This document shows positions 33,791-46,975 of a DNA stretch of 64,000 bases, piece after piece. This DNA is from Silene conica (Eukaryota > Streptophyta > Magnoliopsida > Caryophyllales > Caryophyllaceae). Both the position numbers and the translations under genes were made by a program. The stretch lies in the NCBI GenBank assembly GCA_029255685.2, contig CM055315.2:28401501-28465500 (forward strand). The letters run 5' to 3'. The notes under the pieces were generated by a model. It was not told the DNA's origin and searched no databases. It saw only the letters and a list, made by a program, of their open reading frames with translations. The first letter of the stretch is position 1. Each line of letters begins with the position of its first letter.

Positions 33791-34624
33791 GGAAAATATG
33801 ACAAATAACTACCTAATAAGTCTAAAATTTTACATCTTACTACCTAATATAATTAATTTGCAAGTAGAAGTAACTACCTAAAATCACACAACATTATTCA
33901 GTTTGCTACTTTTTTGACGGAAACCGAACTTAAGTTAGTTTTAAATATTCGGGTTAAGTTAAATGACCATCTTACCCTTCCCTTAATAAAACTATTCCCT
34001 GTTAACATATTACCCATCCTTCTTCCTCCCCCGATTAAACTCACTGTAAATTCAATATTCATGCCGCCATTTTTATCCATCAAAACCTCCATAAACATGC
34101 CTAATTTGATTATTTTGTATAAAATTTGATAATTAAGCATCGATGTTACGTTTTTTTTTGTGTTAATGGTGGAATTTTGATACTTAAGCATCACCACGAT
34201 TCTTCATTTTTGGGAATTTTGTTGTTTTATTGTAGGATGGTAGTTTGTATGAGATATTACCATGGTGGTAAATTTGAATGGAAGAAGGGGAAAACTGAGA
34301 TTGATGGAGAATTAGGGTTTGGAACGAGATTTAGGAATTAGTGGGGTAATCTGGGTTTGGAGCGAGCGACATTGATAGAGAATCAGGGGAAAGTGAGTTT
34401 TGTTGAAGGAGAAAGGGGTTTTAATGGAGGAAGGAGGGGGATGGTAGTTTAGGTATTAAATTAGGTTTTAAATTTAAACGGGACGAAATATACTGATTTC
34501 CGTCATTTTGGTAGTAATCGTGCCATTTTTTTTACACTTATTAGGCTGTTATTTGAATAATTGAACATATTAGGTAGTAAGATGTAAATTTTAGACGTAT
34601 TAGGTAGTAATATGCTAAATAGCC
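33791..34624. mobile_element. Mutator-type MITE, 9-bp target-site duplication
   Basis: An 834-bp element flanked by a perfect 9-bp duplication TAAAATTTA (33782-33790 and 34625-34633). Its terminal inverted repeats extend over about 60 bp and share AACTACCTAATAAGTC/TACTACCTAATACGTC and ACATCTTACTACCTAATAT. There is no transposase; the interior is non-coding. Nine-bp duplications with long inverted repeats are the mark of the Mutator superfamily. Confidence 0.88.
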
Positions 34625-35044
34625 TAAAATTTATGTATGTGTAGCATTGTCGTTGCAAGCTAAAAATTAGCTACATCATTGAAAAGAAATTTAAATGGCT
34701 TTCGAATTGATAAAATAAAAGTACGAGGAAAAAAATAAATAAAATTTAGTAATTACCTGTTGAAAAACAAAATAAAATTAGTTTTCTGTTGTGATTGCAG
34801 GTTAAGAACACCATTGATCTTTGTCAATTAAAACTACGAATACAAATTACAAGCATGTGTTTTTTAGGTAGATAAAAAATCTGAAATAATTATGTAAGGT
34901 ATTATATTTCACCAAGAACAACAGAACAAACACAAATCTAAAATTTGAGGATGAAAATCTTGAATTTATGAGTAAAATAAAAGTAAGGGCTTGGTAAATT
35001 TTTTAGTTGATTAAGGACTTAGGGTGAAGGAGAAGAATTACTTA

Positions 35045-35709
35045 GGCTCTGTTTGGCAAAACTAGCTGAAAAGGTAGCTGAAACCTGAAAAGGTACCTGA
35101 AAGCTGAAAAGGTACCTGAAACCTGAAACCTGAAAAGTTACCTGAAAAGGTAGCTGAAAATTAAGACCTGAAAAGGTAGCTGATTTTTGTTAAAACTGTT
35201 TGGATACTAGCTGAAAAGGTAGCTGATATTTAACAAAATGACGGAAAAGGACATGACTTATTATTGATATCTTTTACGTTTTTACTATTATTCTTGTGTT
35301 ATTGTCTTTGACGGCGTTACGTTTTTAATAGGCTGAGGTCAAGGCGAATGAGAAAATAATTGACATATAACGATTAGGTAAAAAAAATTCAAACAATACA
35401 CCCTTGAAAATATATTTTAGCGATACAAAAATAATTCTTTATTAAAATCATACAAAAAAAATATTAATTAAGCTTCACCCCAAATTAAAGTAGCGATCCT
35501 ATACAATTAAGGGTAGAATAGGTAGATGAAAATAAAACAGGTACCTGATTTCTCAAATGCTACCTGGAGTAGCTTTTTATTTCAGGTACCTTTTTTCCTC
35601 AAATCAGGTTGTTGCCAAACACCCAAAAAGAAATAAGGTACCTGATTGTTTTGACAAAAAAGTCATTTCAGACAAATCAGGTACCTGATTTGCCTTGCCA
35701 AACACAGCC
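35045..35709. mobile_element. Harbinger-type MITE, TTA target-site duplication
   Basis: A 665-bp element with inverted ends GGCTCTGTTTGGCAA / GGCTGTGTTTGGCAA flanked by TTA (35042-35044 and 35710-35712). Both arms are rich in GGTACCTGAAA/AGCTGAAAAGG short repeats and their complements, so the ends could fold extensively. No transposase. Family by TSD and terminal motif. Confidence 0.82.
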
Positions 35710-36429
35710 TTAGATTTTGTAAATGGTTATGTCGACTCAATTTTTTAAGCCCATTTATTTTAAATTTTATTTAAGCGTCATCATAGGGGTTTAGAGTACA
35801 TGGAGTGCACAAAGCCACTAATTTTCATTTAAGGTATAAAGTAGATAGAAAAAACAAGAGTATAATATATAGAAAATATAACATATTTATCTTACCTGTT
35901 TTAAAGTTAAAACAGATACATTCGTCTTAAAAATGACTTATTAGAGTCTAATCAGAGATGTAACTCATGTAAGTAGCACAAGTTCAAATATATAAGTCAT
36001 TTTTTTAATTGAATTAATCCAATTTATATTTATATGAAAACTTTGACCTATTAAACGTGTGGAGCGGGTTAGGTCACCAGTTGAGTTAGAATATATATAG
36101 GGCGGCGTATCATATAAGTGTTGGGTTAGAATACAAGTTGTTTTAAAGTTAATTAAAAGGTTGTTTTAGGCAAAAAGATATAAAATACTAAAATAATACT
36201 TTTTTATATTCTTATTTAACATAAACGTAATGTTTACCTCATGCCGTGTTTCGACCCTAAAGTAACAAATCATCTTAAGTTTATGGAGGAACTTCTATTT
36301 ATATAACTACATAATACTTTTTACTCATCAGGTCATTTGAGTTGGGTCAGGTCTCTAACTCTATGTTACGTGCATCATGTGATTTAACATTTAACATTAG
36401 TGTACATTAAGGTAGTTCTTTGATTTGTA

Positions 36430-39400
36430 TCTATATATATAAAATAATAAAAGAACAACCACAACATGTTTTTTCCCTCCAAACCCCCACTATCACATTA
36501 AACATAGTTTTTATGATCCCATGAAAATAGACTCACTTTAATTTCATTTATTTTGTTAGCATAAGATTTATAGCACCATAATTTTGCGGATTTTTTAAAA
36601 TAATTTTTATATTCTATATATCATATACAATTGTTTAGCATGAACTTAAAATTTTCAATCATCACTTTGTTTACTTGATTAAACATTATTGTTCAATCAT
36701 ACAATTTAGATCATCGTTAGTCTCAAAATCATTTCTTTTACGTTTTTTACCTGTAAGAATAATATTTATTAAAAAGGTCAATTAATATGTTGAAGTCTTC
36801 AAAATTTTCAATCTATAATACTTCATAAAAAAATAAAAAATAATAATAACAATTGTCATACTATTTTCGTGATTAATTATTTTTTACAATGAAAGTAACA
36901 ATGTTTTGTTGCCGATTTTCGATTATCATGTTAGTATAGCATCTCTCCATTTTTATACGTATAAATTGAATATTTTAACAACTAACAAATTATAGTATAG
37001 AAGCATCGGATAAATGTATTTAGAGACGGTTTCACAGAATTTATTACGAGATTATTTAATATTATAATTCAAAAATGGACAATATAACAAGTGAAAACAC
37101 AGTTAAAAATAAAATGAGTACACTTATTATGTACAATATTTTTTAAAATATTTCATTTGAATATTAATTAATTAGTAATAGCAAATGCTCATTTCATGGG
37201 ATGAGATGATAATGAAAGACGGAAGATTGTAAATAATTTTAACAATGGAAAGGTTTTATAACAATTGTGAAATTAAAGTGGTACATAATTACATATTACT
37301 ACATATTGACCTTTTGATTCATCCTAAAACAGACTTGCATTATAAGATGAGCTTAAATTTTTTACAATTATTATTTTGGTTCATATGTTATTATTTCTAG
37401 AGCAATGTTAAGTCATTGATTAATTTTACAAATACTCAAATGCTCTTAGAAAACCGTTTTTTACACATCAAACATATTTTACGGCATATTAAAATTTCCT
37501 ATATATAGTAATGATTTTATCATAATTTAATAACATAAAACCGTTTTACATGAGATTTATTAGTTTTTTTTATATTTAGAAATAGCAAATCTTTTGTAAA
37601 CGGGTTTTCAATTTCACAAATTCTTAGAAAAGACGACAGTCACAATCAAGTTAAACAAGAAAAAATAAATAGAAGGCGGATTTTGAGAAGTCTTAATTTA
37701 AGATGGTCAAGCCTAACTATTATAATAGTTTATTTATCTTAGCTAATAAACTCATTAAATGTATGTTATACATGACATACAATTAATATTGATCATACAA
37801 TTTTTTTACTCTATATAAAACGGTCTCTATACTATAAAAGTAATAAAATTTCAAGCATTCTCATTGGCTATTGATTTTCATAAAAGAATTTGATTAATGT
37901 TCATGTAGGGCGCCCATGAACCTCAAACTAATTAATTACTCTCTTTCTTCATTCTATTCGTCTAATAATACAATAATTTTTTACTTCTTAATTTAATAAA
38001 TTGTAAAATTATTAAAATTAATTAAATTTTAAAAATCATTAAATTTAATTAACCTTTATTTTTAAAAAACGACAAGTAAATAACCGAGAGAATGCACTGA
38101 GATAATGTTACTATTGTTCATCGTATAACGAGTATTATTCACTGTATAATTACCATTTTTTTAATCACATATTTACCTCTACAACAAAGATAAACAACAA
38201 AATAAATTTTTTTATATAAATAGAGTTGAAAAATGGATAACAAATTTTTCTAAAGGTATTATATTTTGAACACATACTTTATATCAAATTAAACGCGCCC
38301 AATAAATGAAAAAAATACATATATAATATAAAAATAATGTTAAAAAAAGATAAAAATTGTAACAATATATATTCAAAATAAGAATCTGTATTATATATTT
38401 GACGGAGAAAAACTAATTTTTCATTTGATTCTTTCTCTTTCGTTAAGCATTAATCAACAATCAAATGAAAAAAGAAAAAGGCGGAGCCGTGAGCTGAAGT
38501 GAGGGGAGGCGGATATAGGTTTTATCAAATGAACGAACATAGAATCTTTTACGTTGTTATACTCACTATATAAAGTTTAATAGCTGATAATTATCAATTG
38601 AAATCAATGCATACTAATAAGAGACATACACCCGGTGATTAATTGGTAAATTAGTAAAATAATATAGAGAAATAAATTCATATAATTTTACACCAAATTT
38701 AATACAAAGATTTAGATTATAATATCGTGATTATATGAACGAAAAAAGATCAATTAAAATTAATTATTGAAAATAAAAATTCTGAATAATTATTTTGCAC
38801 GTGGAAAAAATCAATCTCATATATGGTCTGATGGCCAGAGTTTTTTTGGATAGTTTGAGTGACGAAGTTTATATTATATGGTCGGATTTTATTTTGGCAG
38901 TTATAGTGTAGGTCAAGAATAATTTGGGTTAATTAGGATAGTTAAAAACTTGGGATTTAAACCGTAAATATAATTTTCAGATCTATACATATGTTTATTG
39001 GCTAATTGGCTATTATCCGTTTTAAGTTTAAAACAAGTTAATTTCAACCCTTAGATATATAGGACAAATATTTTACTTTTTTTTATGCATAAAGCTATTG
39101 TTTTGTCTTATTAATCTTGTATATATTTGATATGTTTTAAACAAGAATTTTTGTATTTTTATAATGTCGAGCTAATGCGTTGTTTTTAATTACGTCTAAG
39201 TTAAGCGTATAAATTCTTTTTACATTCTATATTACTATAACAATATTAGTAAAATAATACGTTTTTTAAAATTTAATCACCTTCTTTATTAATTTTTCAA
39301 TTTGATAAAATTAAACCCGTGCATTTTTTGCACGGGCGTAAAACTAGTAAGTAAGAAAGAACAACCTACCCGCTTTTTAAATTTTAATTTGAATTAATAT

Positions 39401-40202
39401 TAACTACTAATATTATATTGGTTCATTGACTTTGTGATAAAAATAGTTATAAAGTACTATAGATTCTACTATTTTGTATTATTTACATACATATAATTCT
39501 ATAAGTACCAAACTTATAGTTTTGGGACATTTTCTTACGATGGTATATATTGGTTGTTCTGAATGATACAATTAGCTAATTACTAATGAGTCGTTTTGAA
39601 CATAACTATGTTCTACCAAGGGTGTTAGATAAAAATATTTATATTAATTTACTGTAAAATCATGTAGTAAAAGTGTATATGCAATTTCCCAAAATATAGT
39701 TAGTAACGGGTTTTACACTTTGTTTTTTTTTTTTGCTGAAAAGAGTTGAACTAAACTGGTCGTAGTAAAGTTAAATTGAATTGAACTGAATTGAAATAAG
39801 AGTTAATTTGTCATGAGATGAGTTGAACTAAACTGAACTTAAATAGCCTATTCCGTTCTTTGTCATTAATAATTATACGAATGTTGTTGTATTAGTTTAA
39901 GAACATATGGAAAACATACGATATTTATTTTCTATGTGTACCTTTTAATTTTAATTATTTTAATCATGTGTATTTTGATTATTAAATCAAAATAGGGCTG
40001 TGACGATGTCAGTGAGGCATATACCCTTTAATTTAATGCTAAAAGTATAATAGACGTTGAATTTAAATTTAATATACTTTTATTTGTATTTGTAAAATGT
40101 TATACATTTATATTTAAATGAAATACTACTACAAATATAAAATTTTGACTATTTATATATTTTTATACATGCCCGTGCAATTTTGCACGAGTCCTAAACT
40201 AG
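36430..40202 (+). mobile_element. Helitron-like termini, middle candidate pair
   Basis: The 5' candidate TCTATATATATAAAATAATA starts at 36430 after an A. The 3' candidate ends at 40202 with the hairpin GCCCGTGCAATTTTGCACGAG (about 40171-40191), then TCCTAAACTAG and a following T. The hairpin-CTAG-T arrangement is diagnostic of a Helitron 3' end. Pairing with this 5' end is inferred from nesting order. No coding capacity is visible. Confidence 0.45.
37824..39347 (+). mobile_element. Helitron-like termini, inner candidate pair
   Basis: The 3' end is strong: a perfect hairpin CCCGTGCA/TGCACGGG (39316-39336), then CGTAAAACTAG ending at 39347 and a following T. The 5' candidate TCTCTATACTATAAAAGTAAT begins at 37824 but is preceded by G rather than A, so it is less certain; an alternative TC lies at 37810. 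The interior is AT-rich with no recognisable gene. Confidence 0.45.
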
Positions 40203-41438
40203 TTCTTATATACATTTTTAAATATACTTTTGATAACTTTATTGTTAAAATAACGATACGTTCTAGATAGTTTATGTACAATCTATTTATTGCGCATTGA
40301 ATTGATAATTAAAATCTAACGTCTTAATTATAATTTCATAAAAAACTTAATCACGTATATTTAATTTTTTTTAATAACAATATTTAAAATTACAGACATG
40401 TATAATTCGATTTTACTTCTGATTGTACAATGTAATATCTTATTGTTTTTTTTCTTTCAAATTTGTCAACCTTTGTTATATTTTGATATAAGATTATTCA
40501 AATTGTAGTTTAATTATTACCATTTTTTTGTAAAGAAAGATCAATCTATTAATAAATCGTTATACGACATCTACAACATATGTGTAATTTGACTGGATAC
40601 TACTCGACTAGAATCAAATAAAATAAAATCTTGTTCAAAGAAAGATCTGTAAACTTGAATTGCTTCAAAGCACGACCTCTATCATATCGCCGCAAACAAC
40701 TTTTCACAAGAGGATCGTAGGATCTTGAGCCTTGACGGGAGACGATTTCATCTGACCAAATTGAGTGCAACCAACAAATCAACAACGTATGTAATACCAT
40801 ATAACGATCTATTACGAAACCGATCTTCCGCATCTTCACCATATAAGAAACGACCAAGACGCTCTTATCTATATTTCCAATAGAACTAAACCTAGAATAA
40901 CTAGGACAGAAAAAACTCCGAAAATAGAGACAAACAAACAGATTTCATTAACAGGGAGACTTTTATTAATTAATTCGTAAGGTTTCATAGTAAAAATTGA
41001 TAAATAAAGTTTTATGGGGGGCTTACCATCGATCAATAATCGATGGAAGCCCCAGATTTGATTGATGGAGGTTAGGGTTTTTTTAGAGAGATTTTTTACA
41101 ATTCTTTTGATAATGAGTATTTATACAATAATTTGATAATCATTACCATATTTTAGATACCTTTGATATGTACAAATTTGCTAATTGCAAACACAATTAT
41201 AATAGGCATTTAAAATATTATATATGACTTACATTAAAGAGTATTCACCACTACTTACCCACTTTGATACAAAATTATAAACAACAAACTTGAGCAAATT
41301 GCACGCACGGGTTTAAGACTAGTAATCTAGTATAAAATAACACAAATTCTCATTTTTGACAGATAAAATCCGTCATAAGTTTGTGACGTAAGATAAAAAG
41401 ACAAGTGAGAGAGGTAAGTAGGGAAAGAATGTGAAAAG

Positions 41439-44179
41439 TGTAACACCCCGATATTTCCGTTTTATAAAATTTAAAGATTTAATTTAATTTCGAGAATAAT
41501 TTATATTTCATGAAATTTCGTAAATATATTTTAATAATATGAAGATTTCATTTTTAAACATATTAGTTTCAAATGATATTTCGAGTTTTATAATTTTTAA
41601 GTTTCGATTTTAATTTTAGAAAAATGACAAGTATGTCGAATAATTTCATGAATTGTGGTTTATTTGTAAAAAGAGTTTCATCTTGAGTAATAATAAACTT
41701 GAGATGTTATTTCCGTCTTAGTTAGCCAAATCCGAGTCATCCCGACTCATTAATGGATCCCGAGTCATTTCCGACTCAAAACTCCCACATACACCTTATG
41801 TTCTGTTTCCTCATCAAAAACTCAATTCATTTCCTTCATCCTCTTCATAAACACAAAACCTCTTTCACCATTGTTGGTGTTTCTCCATGAACACAAATCC
41901 GACCATAGCTCCTCCGTTTCTTGCTCAAATTCCGAGTTCTTTATAGGTATATTCTCATCTCCTTCTCCTCCTTCTTTTGACATAATCAATTCCTTGTCTT
42001 GTTGAGTTTTCTGAAAACCCGTCTTTCTAGGGTTACATTTTTAATTCGTTTTTCTTATTGTTTTTTTGGTGAGAATGGATGTTTGGACTTCATTGAAGAG
42101 TTCTTTGAAGATTTGAAGAGCTTTAAAGGTAACTTTGAGAGGTTACTCGACTTTAAGTCAAAAATCGTTTGTATATGGTTATTGTTGGTTAATTTCTGAA
42201 ATTATGAGGATCGTGTTGGTTGATTTCTGAAATTATGAAGTATTGTGTTGTTTACTTTATTATTCGATTGAATGAAATGGGTTCTTTATTGATTAGTAGT
42301 AATGAATGAGGAATCGGGTTCTTGTTAATGGGTAAAATGATATCCGTCACATGCTCATTGTATTCATTGCGATAGTATGTTTTCGATTAATTTAAATCCA
42401 TATCAAGTGCGATAATTTGTGCTTATTGTTAATTGCTTGCACATGAGTGTTGATATGCCCATGAAGTAATAAGATGATATGTTGATAATACCGCTTGAAT
42501 CACGTATAAAACCGCCTTAAAATCGTTGTATAAGCGTCGAAGTGTAGTGTGCATTGCAGGAGTTCCTGCGTGAACTGTGTGCTGGCCAAGAATGGCGCAG
42601 CCTGCGGCCCTTTGCGCAGGCCTGCGGTCAGGGTGGCGCAGCCGGCACTCGCGGTTGGTCGTGGGCATGCTTTGGGGTTGTTGTGGGCTGTTTTCGGGCA
42701 TTGTTTTCCCGCTTGTTCGAACATGGTTTGAGCGTGTTAATTCATTATAAAACATGTATTAGAAATTATATATATTGCATGTATGATTCGCGAGTTAAAT
42801 TCCGTTCATCCTTCATGGTTTAATTCACTTGTTTACGACATTAAACTTGTCTTTAAATCCTAGTTTATTTTATTTCCGAATGAAATGTAAACTTGTAGAG
42901 TGAGACTTGTCAAATGAATTATTGTTATCTTATACTCATGTGAATCGTATGCTTGGGTGTTTCCGTTGTGGTTGTATGGTTGAATGCTTAAGCCGTTTAA
43001 GAAGCTGAGTTGAGGAGGAAGACCCCCCGGCCGGGCAACCGGAAGGGAAACCGACTCCCGCTTCAAGTTAACTTCTAGAAACTAGCTTAAGCGTTGTTTT
43101 GGTTGAATTGAGGCTTATATGTGTTAAATGAGTTAGTTAACGGTAATGTTAGCTTGAGTGGTAATGATAACGGTTATGTTGTCTTACTTGTAATTTTGAT
43201 AACGGGTATGTTATCTTAAGTTGAGTCGGGTAACGGTTATGTTGCCTTACTTGTGTTTGGATGACGGTTATGTCATCCTAGGTTATGTTGGTGACGGTTA
43301 TGTCACATTGTTTGTGAATAGATAGCGGTGGTACGATTTGTGTATCATTGTAATGAACTAATGCCACCCAAGTTATGATATTTATCTATGTTCGGGATTG
43401 GTCGGTGTCCGTGGTTATGCGGCCCGGACCCCGTGTGTCGTTCGGTGTAGGTTATTACATCGAGAGGTCTGGTCAGGTCTTAGGCATATAGCTAGTTTGC
43501 GATTATGCTCTACACATATATAGAATCGGTGTCGTGGTTATGACTTATGCGTCCCGATAGCTAGTGTCGTGGTTATGCGATCTAGTGGTCAGTGGTAACG
43601 GTTATGTTCCCTGACGGCGTTCATTCTATTATTGGTTGTTGTTTGTGTGAGTGAACATGCCACCTAGTTGTTGGCCGCTGAGTCATTCACTTGGTTGATT
43701 ATCCGTTTTGATATTAGTTCATATGATGACTCTGATTATGTTTCACATGTTGGTTCATGCCTTGATCATGTTTGTCATATTTGAATATCTCATGTTTGTC
43801 ATATTTGAATAGGTCATGTTTGATCACTTATTAATGTATATGCATGTTCATATGTATATATGTTGTGTTGTAGGAGAACCTCGAGTTACTCCCCACTGAC
43901 TGTGGCGTACATGTTTCATGTATGTAGGTTGGTGCTGTTTGGGGAAGACGCGTGGCTAGCGAGCATCGTTGATTATTCAACAATTACCTATTTACGTTTA
44001 GCTTAGATTTAATTTATGTTGCTATCGAGGGATAACTTGTATAAGTTTTACTTTCTCTTTAGTTTCAATCTTCCGCATGTTGTTTTAATATTCCGCTATT
44101 AAGTTTTATTTATATATGTCGAAAGTTTTTAAAATTATCATATTTTCGCTACAAATTACTACATATCGCGGGTGTCACA
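41439..44179 (+). mobile_element. Second giant solo LTR (2741 bp), Tekay-like
   Basis: Starts TGTAACACCCCGATATTT, ends GGGTGTCACA, and has perfect target-site duplication AAAAG (41434-41438 and 44180-44184). No internal domain, hence a solo LTR. It is related to 5822-8592: both share the block GAGGAGGAAGACCCCCCGGC..CGGAAGGGAAACCGACTC (here about 43010-43065) and the segment CTCCCCACTGACTGTGGCG..TACATG..TGTATGTAGG (about 43885-43930). It lies within what may be an older small MITE fragment (CACAAATTCTCATTTTTGACAG at 41341). Confidence 0.92.
43140..43620 (+). repeat. ACGGTTATGT minisatellite in the second giant LTR
   Basis: About ten degenerate copies of ACGGTTATGTTGTC or GTCGTGGTTATGCG at 28-40 bp spacing. 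They occupy the same relative place as the CTGAGTCGGG array of the first giant LTR but have a different unit. Confidence 0.8.
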
Positions 44180-44426
44180 AAAAGTCCCAAAGTTGTGACT
44201 TGCGAGGGTCACTCGCATAACAGGCGAAAATAAAAACTTTTACTTTTTTCAAAAACGAATTATATTATCGAAGGAGAGGGTATTTACGTCAGTAGTCTAA
44301 GGGTACGCAGCCGCAGTGCGTTGACAGTTCTTTAACAGGCTTTATAGAGAAAATCGATGTTGATAATCATGCTGCATGCATGACCTATAGTCTTTAAGAT
44401 CTTTGAGGTCTTTGTCTTTTGAGTAA

Positions 44427-44608
44427 CACAAATACTCATTTCCAACGATAATATTCATCGCAAATTTGTGACGGGTCAAATAAAATTTATTTAGATAAAG
44501 ATAAAATATTTATGTTTTTTATGCACTTTTATTTTTGCCTTAACTAAACTAGTTGGTGTATTTAACCCGTCGCAAATTTGTGACGGATATACCTGTAGAT
44601 ACTTATTG
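44427..44608. mobile_element. Small Mutator-type MITE (182 bp)
   Basis: Flanked by a perfect 9-bp duplication TTTGAGTAA (44418-44426 and 44609-44617). The inverted ends share CGCAAATTTGTGACGGG and its complement; the outermost 25 bp are more diverged. A related end at 41341-41390 suggests a family present more than once. Confidence 0.8.
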
Positions 44609-44824
44609 TTTGAGTAAGGCATATATAATAATATATATAATGCCAATTATTGGAAGTACCAAACCCCATTTCTAAGTGACACTGAATTTCTTTCCCCTTT
44701 AATCTCTTCCTTTTTCAGTTTCCTTTCTGCATACAATTTACCTTTTTTTTTCGTTCAGAAGGTTCGGATTAGTGATAATTGCAAATTCTGGGTGGCTTGG
44801 TTACCTATTAAGGTCATATTCTTC

Positions 44825-45124
44825 TGAACTGAAACTGAACTGAATTGAACTGAATTTATAAAATCTGAACTGAACTGAACTGAATTTATAGAATCTGAAC
44901 TGAACTTATAGGAACTGAACTGAACTGAATTTATAGGAACCGAACTGAACTTATAGTAACTGAACTGAACTTATAGGAGCTGAACTGAACTTGTAGGATC
45001 TGAACTGAACTTATAGGATCTGAACTGAACTTATAGGATCTGAACTGAACTGAACTTATAAGATATGAACTGAACTCAATTTATAAGATCCGAACTTAAT
45101 TAACTTAATTTAATTTAAGTTAAC

Positions 45125-45181
<57 letters not shown>

Positions 45182-45935
45182 CCAAGAGAAGATATTGATA
45201 AAAAATAGTCTAAAACACAAGCTAATATAAAATATTCTCCACTTTATATACAATGGTTTGTTCATAGTTCACACATTATACTATGATCACATTACGATAA
45301 AAAAATAATTCACATATTACAATTTTTTCTAAACATTTATTTCCATATTATCATAATCCTCATCTACTTCATCTTCATTATCAATATCACTGTCAACAAA
45401 GAATCCATAGCCTCGTCAAATATTTTTGACTATGTTGCTTCGTACCTTATACACGGCCGTCTTCCGCTTTTATCAAACATGCCCGAATCTAATGTCGATG
45501 ATGAATGTCGATAGTTGAAGTATTCTACCATTCCTTCAGGCGGTCTATGCTTGTATTCGGGCATATGGCATCAGGCTGAATGTGTGTAAGATCATTTGAT
45601 ATTAATGAGATAGTAAAAACGGGTACAATTATTAATAATTTGTTGTTGTGTTTTTTTAAAAAAAAAACGTGCATCGAATAATTAAAGCGAAATGTTTTTT
45701 ATCGGTTGTTAAAATAATACTTCGTATATAGCTTTTTGAATTGAGTATGAGTTGAGCTAAACTGAACTGAACTTATAGGAACTGAACTGAACTTAAATGA
45801 ACTGAACTTATAGGAACTGAACTGAACTTTTAGGAACTGAACTGAGCTGAACTTATAGGATCTGAACTGAACTGAACTTATAAGAACTGAACTGAACTGA
45901 ACTGAACTTATAGGATCTGAAGTGAACTTAAATTA
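44825..45935. repeat. CTGAACTGAACTTATAGG arrays around an (ATT)n microsatellite
   Basis: Two arrays (44825-45110 and about 45735-45935) of an 18-24 bp unit, ACTGAACTTATAGGATCTGA, in the same orientation. A pure (ATT)n tract runs from about 45125 to 45181. The 550 bp between (45182-45734) is non-repetitive and carries no gene I recognise. A similar GAACTGAATTGAA stretch occurs at 39745-39840. Confidence 0.85.
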
Positions 45936-46375
45936 AGTGACTTGAATTCCAAAATAACATGATCTAAATAACACAGAAATTCCAATTTACTTGAATTGCA
46001 AAATGGGTAACTTGTTTGGTTATCTCGATTCACATAAAATAGAATTACCTTAAAACTTCAATTTCCTCATAACATAGTAAGTTACTTACCTAGTCCCTCT
46101 AAGTAAGTGAAATTGTCTACATAAATTGCATTTCTTTTATGCAACCAAACAAGATTTTCTAATTCACATAAATTTTAAAATCACATGATTTATCGTCACT
46201 TTCTAGACAATGCAACTTCTTACATGCAATCAAACTACCCATTTGTATAAGATCGTGTTGGGTCGGTGAATATATGTTCAATCTGTACGGTGACATATGG
46301 TTCTCAATTTTGGCGGCCTAATATGAAAATATGTTCAATCAGTACGCAAGCAACTGAGGTTAATGTTATAAATGC

Positions 46376-46709
46376 GGGTAAGTGGTAAATAACCCTCTTA
46401 AGTTTTCAATCATATGAGATTAACCTCATTAACTTTGTTTTGAACTTTACTATAAAGTGAATTAAGAACCTTCTATTTTTCCAGTCAAAATCTCACCGGT
46501 TTTTTTTCATTTTTTCACCAATATCTCGGTGAGATTTTGACCAATATCTCGGTGAGAAATTGAAAAATTCAGTGAGATTTTGATCGAAAAAATAAAAGGT
46601 GCTTAATTTCACTTTATAATAAAGTTAAGGGGTAATTTATTCCAAAATAAAGTTAAGGGGCATAATCTCACATTATAGTAAACTTAAGGGGGTCATTTAC
46701 CACTTCCCC
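46376..46709. mobile_element. Foldback element with GTGGTAAATRACCC ends
   Basis: Inverted ends GGGTAAGTGGTAAATAACCC and GGGGAAGTGGTAAATGACCC, extended by further complementary CTTAACTTTATTATAAAGTG blocks. The centre contains a direct repeat of ACCAATATCTCGGTGAGA. A target-site duplication of nine bases is not clean, so Mutator kinship is only possible. No coding. Confidence 0.6.
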
Positions 46710-46975
46710 AGAAATGTCATTGTTAGAGTATAAAATCGATCTTGAGGTTTCAACAATCAGCTTCAATTTTTAGTTGAGATGGTTTCTTGACAGATATAGA
46801 TATACAACGCCTCGAAAAACATCTCCCAAAATCGATCAAATGGAAAAACCGATGTCAATGAAACTGTATTTACTAGTTAATCATAATGACAAGCTAAATT
46901 TTATCTTACCATTAAATGATTTTCGATCAAGCTAAAGGTTGGTTTAGTGATAATCCTTCTATAAGATGAGTTTAA

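Larger units (their letters stand above)
33154..41322 (+). mobile_element. Helitron-like termini, outermost candidate pair
   Basis: The left candidate end TCCTATATATTAAAGCAAT starts at 33154 after an A. The right candidate end reads GCACGGGTTTAAGACTAG to 41322 and is followed by T. Both fit Helitron rules: TC at the 5' end, CTRR at the 3' end, insertion between A and T. The usual 3' hairpin is decayed here. No Rep/helicase gene is visible, so any element is non-autonomous. The pairing of these two ends is inference; the interval contains two further pairs and two MITEs. At 40600-40857 an 85-codon minus-strand ORF could be captured sequence, but I recognise nothing in it. Confidence 0.4.

Noticed and set aside
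40600-40857. 85-codon minus-strand ORF as a host gene
   Set aside because: No recognisable domain, and AT-rich surroundings with Helitron ends nearby; at best captured sequence.
42429-42823. Overlapping ORFs of 60-108 codons on both strands
   Set aside because: They lie in a GC-rich patch of the second giant solo LTR, open in several frames because of composition.
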